Source of the DNA: an uncultured Eubacteriales bacterium
GTDB taxonomy: Bacteria > Bacillota > Clostridia > Lachnospirales > Anaerotignaceae
Direction of reading: 5' to 3'
DNA: 7,624 nucleotides
NCBI GenBank assembly: GCA_934552695.1
Contig: CAKTER010000066.1
Location: 1-7,624 of the forward strand
Shown here: one piece after another, positions 1-4,437 of the stretch
How the letters are laid out: each line of letters begins with the position of its first letter
Numbering within the stretch: the first letter of the stretch is position 1
Position numbers and translations under genes: made by a program
The notes under the pieces: model-generated
What the model saw: the letters and a program-made list of their open reading frames with translations, nothing else
Database searches by the model: none
Told to the model about the DNA's origin: nothing

Positions 1-363
1 ATCGGTGTACTCGTCGCCCAGGTAGCTGTATACCTTCACCTCCACCTGCCCGGTAAAGTCCGCCCCGGTGTTTTCCAGGGTGATGGCAAAGGGCGTGGCG
101 TGTTCCAGCAGGTAGGTTCCGTCAAAGCCCACCTTTACCGTAATGTGCAGGTCGGGGTTTTCCACCTCTGCGGCGGGCTGGGGGCCTGTCCAGGTCGCCT
201 CCTCGCCGGTGGTGTCAATGGCGTTGCTCACCGAGACCGTCATGGCGTTGGCCGTCATCCCGATTACCGGCAGCACAATGCCCAGTATCAGGACGGCTGC
301 CAGCAAAATGGCCAGGGCGGCCGCTCGCTTTTGTCGTTTGTTGTCCGTCTTTTTCGTCTGCAT
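1..363 (-). CDS. Exported protein of unknown function, N-terminal part (runs off left edge)
   Basis: The frame is open for 121 codons from an ATG at 363-361 to the window edge, so the C-terminus is missing. The start is supported by AAAGGGG six bases upstream. The protein opens with a Lys/Arg-rich stretch (residues 1-13) followed by a long hydrophobic segment (about 14-36). An A-N-A motif at 38-40 could be a signal peptidase site, so this is either a signal peptide or a membrane anchor. Residues about 70-119 (PDLHITVKVGF ... FAITLENTGADFTGQVEVKV) look like the beta-sandwich that often follows the signal peptide in large Firmicute surface/membrane proteins with an 'ENNGPDFEGxLxV' pattern; that resemblance is from memory and the family is unassigned. 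It is transcribed divergently from the glycosyltransferase. No catalytic domain is visible in the retained part, so I give no function. Confidence 0.82.
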   Translation of the reverse strand, partial: MQTKKTDNKRQKRAAALAILLAAVLILGIVLPVIGMTANAMTVSVSNAIDTTGEEATWTGPQPAAEVENPDLHITVKVGFDGTYLLEHATPFAITLENTGADFTGQVEVKVYSYLGDEYTD

Positions 364-452
364 TCCGATCCCCTTTCGTTTTTTCGGCTTTGCAAAAAAT
401 GGCGGCGGAAGGGCCCGAATCGTTCCCTCTCGCAGATTTTCCCGTTTTATTC

Positions 453-458
453 ATTATA
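453..458 (-). promoter_or_regulatory. Probable -10 box of the leftward gene
   Basis: On the minus strand a perfect TATAAT lies about 90 bases upstream of the ATG at 363, implying a leader of roughly 80 nt. At 17 bp spacing the -35 position reads AACACT, a poor match. A better hexamer, TTGATA, sits too far upstream (23 bp spacer). The promoter may therefore need an activator, or the -10 match may be partly fortuitous in this AT-rich gap. Confidence 0.42.
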
Positions 459-487
459 CCGTAGTTCGCTCCGCAAGTGTTTATCAA

Positions 488-558
488 TTTTCTTACATTT
501 TCCGGAGATAAACCCGGCGAAATCCGCTTATTTCGCAAGCTTTTCTTACGATTTTCGG
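488..558. repeat. Imperfect direct repeat between the divergent promoters
   Basis: TTTTCTTACATTTTCCGG at 488-505 recurs as TTTTCTTACGATTTTCGG at 541-558, differing by one inserted and one deleted base. The copies are 53 bp apart, about five helical turns. CGCAAG precedes each copy (472-477 and 534-539), so the repeated unit may be longer with an indel of about nine bases. The position between two outward promoters fits a pair of regulator sites, but an old local duplication explains it equally well. Confidence 0.4.
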
Positions 559-618
559 TTTCCGCTTGTCCGGCGGACCCTGCGGGATTAAAATTTTGGT
601 GCAAAAGGCAAAAAAGCA

Positions 619-647
619 TTGCCAACCGTACAAAACTGGTTTAAAAT
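619..647 (+). promoter_or_regulatory. Sigma-A-type promoter of the glycosyltransferase cluster
   Basis: TTGCCA (619-624) and TAAAAT (642-647) are separated by exactly 17 bp, each one mismatch from the vegetative consensus TTGACA / TATAAT. Transcription would start near 654, giving a short leader of about 24 nt before the ATG at 678. The ribosome-binding site GAAAGG lies at 663-668, nine bases before that start. Confidence 0.75.
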
Positions 648-677
648 TCTGTCAAATACAAAGAAAGGTACATAATT

Positions 678-1985
678 ATGCGGATTGGATTATTTACCGA
701 TACCTACTTTCCTCAAATCAACGGCGTGGGTGCTTCCGTCCACACCCTGGCGCAGCAGCTGCGGGCCCGGGGCCACGAGGTATTTGTCATCACCGCCTCC
801 GACCCCCACCGGACAGCGAATCCCAACGACCCGGTGATTTCCATGGCCAGCGTCCCCTTTATCTTTTTAAAGCAATTTCGGGCCGGTATGGTTTTTTCGC
901 CCCACCAGCTCTACGCCATCCAGCATTTGCAGCTGGACATCGTCCATACCCAAACCGAATTCTCCTTAGGCTTTTTTGGCCGGTTTTACGCCAAGGTGTA
1001 CCGCATTCCCACCGTCCACACCTATCACACCATGTATGCCGACTACACCCATTACATCGGCGGGGGCAAGCTGGTGACTCCGGCTATGGCCATCGAGTTC
1101 AGCAAGCTGTTTTGCAACGGAGCCGACGAGGTCGTGGTGCCCACCCAAAAGGTAAAGGATACCCTGATGGAATACGGCGTAACCCGGCCCATCCATATCA
1201 TCCCCACCGGTATCCCCCTGGCCCATTTCCGCAAGGAGACCTACCGGCCGGAGGAGATTGCCGCCCTGCGGGCCGAGGTAGGGCTTTCCCCCGAGACCCC
1301 GGTGATCCTGTCCCTGGGGCGGGTAGCCAAGGAAAAAAGCATTGATGTGGTGATTGCCGCCCTGCCAAAGCTCCTCCAAAAGCTGCCAAAGGCCAAGCTG
1401 GTCATTGTGGGCGACGGCCCCTATGCCGAGGTGCTAAAGCAGCAGGCCGCCGCTTTGGGCGTTGCCGAAAGCGTATTGTTTTTAGGCGCCCGGCCCTGGG
1501 CGGAGATTGGGAAATACTATCAGCTGGGGGATGTGTTCGTCAGCGCCTCCACCAGCGAAACCCAGGGGCTGACCTTTGCCGAGGCCATGGCCGCCGGAAC
1601 CCCGGTTTTGGCCAAAAAAGACGAAAGCATTCACGGGCTGTTGGAGGATGAGGTCAACGGCATTGTATTCGATACCGACGCATCCCTTCCCGACCGGCTG
1701 TACGAGCTGCTCTCCGACCCGGCCAAGCGGGAAAGGCTGGCCCGGGCCGCCCGGGAATCGGTGGAGGCTCTGTCCGACGAGAACTTCGGCAAAAACATCG
1801 AAGCCCTGTATAAGGAAGTGCTGTCGGCCCAGCCTGCCGCTCATTCCCTCCCGGCCCCCATCCGTCATGTGGCCACCATCCCCAACGCCATCGGGGAGCA
1901 GGTGGTCAAGGCCCGGGTGCTGCTTCGCAACGCCGCCGAAAAACCCAAACGGCTGGTACAGAATCAGCTGAAAAAGCTGCAATAA
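678..1985 (+). CDS. GT4 glycosyltransferase, probable 1,2-diacylglycerol 3-alpha-glucosyltransferase
   Basis: This 435-residue enzyme is predicted to transfer glucose from UDP-glucose to diacylglycerol on the inner face of the membrane, giving monoglucosyl-diacylglycerol, a membrane lipid and possible precursor of glycolipid anchors. The N-terminus MRIGLFTDTYFPQINGV, the HTQTEFSLG block (90-98) and HTYHTMYADYTHYI (114-127) are characteristic of the alpha-monoglucosyl-diacylglycerol synthase branch. The C-terminal Rossmann half carries LGRVAKEK (213-220), whose R215 and K220 should bind the nucleotide phosphates, and the EX7E motif (E294 and E302, SETQGLTFAEAM). A basic, probably amphipathic C-terminal tail (about 405-435) may help membrane docking. 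The ATG is supported by GAAAGG at 663-668 and the promoter just upstream. It is first in a three-gene same-strand cluster, 82 bp from the next gene. GT4 assignment is secure; the lipid acceptor and sugar are inferred from family resemblance. Confidence 0.9.
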   Translation: MRIGLFTDTYFPQINGVGASVHTLAQQLRARGHEVFVITASDPHRTANPNDPVISMASVPFIFLKQFRAGMVFSPHQLYAIQHLQLDIVHTQTEFSLGFFGRFYAKVYRIPTVHTYHTMYADYTHYIGGGKLVTPAMAIEFSKLFCNGADEVVVPTQKVKDTLMEYGVTRPIHIIPTGIPLAHFRKETYRPEEIAALRAEVGLSPETPVILSLGRVAKEKSIDVVIAALPKLLQKLPKAKLVIVGDGPYAEVLKQQAAALGVAESVLFLGARPWAEIGKYYQLGDVFVSASTSETQGLTFAEAMAAGTPVLAKKDESIHGLLEDEVNGIVFDTDASLPDRLYELLSDPAKRERLARAARESVEALSDENFGKNIEALYKEVLSAQPAAHSLPAPIRHVATIPNAIGEQVVKARVLLRNAAEKPKRLVQNQLKKLQ

Positions 1986-2067
1986 AATTACCGGGAGCCC
2001 CATAGCCCCCGGCCCAATCCCATTTTGCCATTCCCCGCTTTGCGGAATTTTTAAGGAAGGTGATTCC
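1986..2067 (+). promoter_or_regulatory. 82-bp gap with weak hairpins and a strong ribosome-binding site
   Basis: Two hairpins lie in this gap. The first (1991-2012) pairs CCGGG with CCCGG and has no following T-run. The second (2031-2047) is a short stem around loop TTT, with GC-rich core CCGC/GCGG and a two-base bulge, followed by five Ts (2048-2052). That makes it a weak attenuator-like terminator, so reduced read-through into the aminotransferases is possible. AAGGAAGGTG (2053-2062), five bases before the ATG at 2068, is the ribosome-binding site. No good promoter was found here: TTGCCA at 2025-2030 has no acceptable -10 partner. Confidence 0.4.
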
Positions 2068-3258
2068 ATGATTTCGAAACGAATGCAGGCCTTTACGAAA
2101 AACAGCTCGGCCATCCGGGCCATGTTTGAAGAAGGGAAGCGGCTTTCCGCCCAATACGGGGCCGAAAATGTATACGATTTTAGCCTGGGGAATCCCAGCG
2201 TTCCCCCGCCGCCTCAAGTCAAGGCCGCCATCGAACGGGTACTGGAGCAGGACGACCCCATTTTGGTTCACGGCTATACCAGCAACGCCGGGGATGAAAG
2301 CGTGCGGGCCTTTGTGGCCGACTCGGTGAACCGAGAATTCGGCATGGCCTACGACGCTTCCCAGGTGGTGCTGACCTGCGGGGCCGCCGGAGCCTTAAAC
2401 ATTTTGTTTAAAAGCATTTTGGACCCCGGGGACGAGGTCGTTGTGATTGCCCCCTACTTTGGCGAGTACAACGCCTATGTGGGCTCCTACGATGGGGTCA
2501 TCGTCCCGGTGGCCGCCGACCCCACCACCTTCCGGCCGGATTTGGCCGCTTTGGCCGCCGCCCTTACCCCCCGCACCCGGGCCGTTATCATCAATACCCC
2601 CAACAACCCCACCGGCGTGGTATATTCCGCCGCCGATTTAAAAGAATTGGGAGAGCTTTTGGCCCAAGCCGAACAGCGGTACCATCGTGAAATCATTCTG
2701 GTGGCCGACGAGCCCTATCGGTATTTGGCCTACGATGGGGTACACGTCCCCTTTGTCCCCCATTTTTATCACAATACCGTAGTGGCCTATTCCTTTAGCA
2801 AGGCCCTGTCCCTGCCGGGGGAACGGATTGGGTACCTGCTGCTGCACCCGGACATGAGCGGCCGGGAGGAGCTGGCCAACGCCATTAACGTGGCCAACCG
2901 CATTACCGGCTTTGTCAACGCCCCCTCCCTGTTCCAGCGCATTTTGCCCGATGTGATGAACCTGCGGGTGGACATGGCCCCCTACGCCAAAAACCGGGAT
3001 CTGGCCTATGGGATGCTCCGGGAGCTGGGCTTTACCTGCGTAAAGCCCGAAGGCGCATTCTATTTGTTCCCCCAAAGCCCCATCCCCGACGACAAGGCCT
3101 TTTGCGACGCCGCCAAAAAGGAACGGTTGTTGCTGGTACCCGGCTCCTCCTTTGCCGCCCCCGGCTATTTCCGCATGGCTACCTGCGTTGCAACCGAAAC
3201 CATTGTCCGTTCTCGGGATAGCTTTGTCCGCATTGCCAAACAATTTGGGCTGCGCTAA
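2068..3258 (+). CDS. PLP-dependent aminotransferase, class I/II
   Basis: This 396-residue cytoplasmic enzyme belongs to fold-type I aminotransferases (aspartate-aminotransferase superfamily) and is full length for that family. Visible hallmarks are the substrate-side GNP (41-43), NTPNNPTG (176-183), D214 and Y217 in ADEPYRY contacting the cofactor ring, K245 in SFSKALSLPGERIGY as the Schiff-base lysine, R253 for the cofactor phosphate, and R369 in GYFRMA for the substrate carboxylate. All expected catalytic residues are present, so it should be active. The exact amino-acid and keto-acid pair cannot be read from sequence; aspartate, alanine or aromatic substrates are all possible. AAGGAAGGTG precedes the ATG at 2068. 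It is followed after 11 nt by a second PLP aminotransferase, so the two are probably co-translated. Confidence 0.93.
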   Translation: MISKRMQAFTKNSSAIRAMFEEGKRLSAQYGAENVYDFSLGNPSVPPPPQVKAAIERVLEQDDPILVHGYTSNAGDESVRAFVADSVNREFGMAYDASQVVLTCGAAGALNILFKSILDPGDEVVVIAPYFGEYNAYVGSYDGVIVPVAADPTTFRPDLAALAAALTPRTRAVIINTPNNPTGVVYSAADLKELGELLAQAEQRYHREIILVADEPYRYLAYDGVHVPFVPHFYHNTVVAYSFSKALSLPGERIGYLLLHPDMSGREELANAINVANRITGFVNAPSLFQRILPDVMNLRVDMAPYAKNRDLAYGMLRELGFTCVKPEGAFYLFPQSPIPDDKAFCDAAKKERLLLVPGSSFAAPGYFRMATCVATETIVRSRDSFVRIAKQFGLR

Positions 3259-3263
3259 GGAGG
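3257..3263 (+). promoter_or_regulatory. Shine-Dalgarno of hisC overlapping the upstream stop codon
   Basis: The perfect AAGGAGG shares its first two bases with the TAA stop of the preceding aminotransferase and sits six bases before the ATG at 3270. Ribosomes ending on the first gene would cover this site, which points to translational coupling of the two aminotransferases. Confidence 0.8.
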
Positions 3264-3269
3264 AAAATC

Positions 3270-4321
3270 ATGGGAAATTGGAGAAATAATCTAAAACAGA
3301 TCGACCCCTATGTGCCGGGGTTTCAGCCAAAAGACGCCAACGTGCTCAAGCTGAACGCCAACGAGAACCCCTATCCGCCGTCCCCTCAGGTACTGGCGGC
3401 CCTCCATAGCCTGCCGGCCGAGGCCCTGCGCCGTTACCCCCACTCGGCGGGGGAGCCTTTCCGCAGCGCCTTGGCCCGCTACCACGGGCTGGAGCCGGAA
3501 CAGGTGCTTATAGGCAACGGCTCCGACGATATTCTGGCCCTGATTTTTCAGGCTTGCTTTCAGGGGGAGCTGCCTATTTTGTACCCGGACGTAACCTATT
3601 CCTTTTATCCGGTGTGGAGCCAGCTGTTCGGCGTTCCCGCCGAAACCATCCCCCTTACCGCCGACTTCCGCATTGACCCCCGGGATTACCGGCGGCCCAA
3701 CGGCGGCGTGCTGCTGCCCAACCCCAACGCCCCCACCGGCCGGGGGGAAGGGCTGGACTTTATACGGGACATTTTAGACCACAACCAAAACAGCGTGGTG
3801 GTCATCGACGAAGCCTATGTTGACTTCGGCGGAGTCAGCGCCCTACCCCTTTTAAAGGAATACGAAAACCTCATTGTTGTACACACCTTTTCCAAAAGCC
3901 GGTGTCTGGCCGGAGCCCGGATTGGGGCCGCCTTTGCCAACCGGGAGCTGATGGCCACCCTGGACGCTGTAAAAAACTCCTACAACTCCTATGTCACCGA
4001 CAGCGCCGCCATTGCCATGGGGATGGCCTCGCTGGCAGACGAAGCCTACTACCGGGAGGCTTTGCAAAAGCTATGCGCCACCCGGGATCGGGCCGTTGGG
4101 GAATTTACCCGCCTGGGTTTTACCGTGCTGCCCAGTCAGGCCAACTTTTTGATGATGACCCACGCCACCCGTCCAGCCAAAGAAATCTACGAGGCCCTGA
4201 CCCACTACAATATTTATATCCGCTACTTCTCCCCCGCATCGACAACTACCTGCGGGTATCCATCGGCACCGACGCCGACATGGAACGGCTGCTGGCGGCT
4301 TTGAAAGAAATTTTGGCCTAA
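3270..4321 (+). CDS. hisC: Histidinol-phosphate aminotransferase, frameshifted near the 3' end
   Basis: HisC converts imidazole-acetol phosphate and glutamate to histidinol phosphate in histidine synthesis; related enzymes act on aromatic or phosphorylated amino acids. The start MGNWRNNLKQIDPYVPG and KLNANENPYPPSP (27-39) are typical. NPNAPTG (151-157), D180 and Y183 in VIDEAYVDF, and K209 in HTFSKSRCLAGARIG form the PLP site. As read from the ATG the frame ends at 4304 (344 residues), and its last residues, after RYFSP (318-322), do not resemble the family. From the C5 tract (4231-4235) the normal ending (PRIDNYLRVSIGTDADM, then a helix to TAA at 4319-4321) continues in the -1 frame. One extra C would restore about 350 residues, the usual length. 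The truncated product lacks the LRVSIGT arginine that binds the substrate carboxylate and would probably be inactive. Either a real mutation or a homopolymer sequencing error is possible. Family assignment is firm; strict histidine specificity is not, since no other his gene is visible. Confidence 0.88.
4229..4236 (+). other. hisC: Frameshift site in hisC (C5 homopolymer)
   Basis: The reading frame reads TTC TCC CCC GCA, and the family-like ending begins as CCC CGC ATC GAC one base back. Five Cs follow T4230 where six would keep the frame. Normal ribosomal slippage is not favoured: the required shift is -1, and the sequence is not an X XXY YYZ slippery heptamer in this frame. Confidence 0.8.
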
Positions 4322-4364
4322 GCCTCCGCTTTTTCGGCCCTCCTCTTATCGAAAAAGAGACCAC

Positions 4365-4411
4365 AAAGAGCAAAAGGACGCCCTAAAATCGGCATCCTCT
4401 TGCTCTTTTTT
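4365..4411 (+). terminator. Rho-independent terminator after hisC
   Basis: AAAGAGCAA (4365-4373) pairs with TTGCTCTTT (4400-4408). The stem continues inward with AGGA/TCCT and GCC/GGC, each step separated by a single mismatch, closing on an eight-base loop. Six Ts (4406-4411) end the structure on the plus strand. Reading leftward the same stem ends with only three Ts, so it may also serve the convergent surface-protein gene, less efficiently. An additional 8-bp inverted repeat, CTTTTTCG/CGAAAAAG (4329-4336 and 4350-4357), lies just upstream, after the hisC stop. Confidence 0.85.
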
Positions 4412-4437
4412 GCTGTCATTGAATTATCCGGCTTCCC

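Larger units (their letters stand above)
364..677. other. Divergent intergenic region with two outward promoters
   Basis: This 314-base gap carries no convincing gene. It is clearly AT-richer than the flanking genes and holds the leftward -10 (453-458), the rightward promoter (619-647) and an imperfect direct repeat (488-505 and 541-558). A short perfect palindrome, GTCCGgCGGAC, lies at 568-578 inside a slightly larger CCGC/GCGG stem (562-585). It has no T-run on either side, so it is not a terminator. Reading frames crossing the gap have no ribosome-binding site or protein-like composition. Confidence 0.7.

Noticed and set aside
562..585. Palindrome GTCCGgCGGAC with outer CCGC/GCGG
   Set aside because: It resembles a terminator stem but has no T-run in either direction and no gene ending beside it; it is short enough to be chance.
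215..625. Minus-strand open frame across the left intergenic region
   Set aside because: It overlaps the exported-protein gene in another frame, crosses the promoters, and has no ribosome-binding site or recognisable composition.
2025..2053. TTGCCA as a possible -35 box for a separate aminotransferase promoter
   Set aside because: At 17 bp spacing the -10 position reads TTTTTA, which matches poorly and is the T-run of the hairpin.
4229..4236. Programmed ribosomal frameshift in hisC
   Set aside because: HisC is not known to need one, the sequence is not a standard slippery heptamer in frame, and a one-base homopolymer change explains the data more simply.
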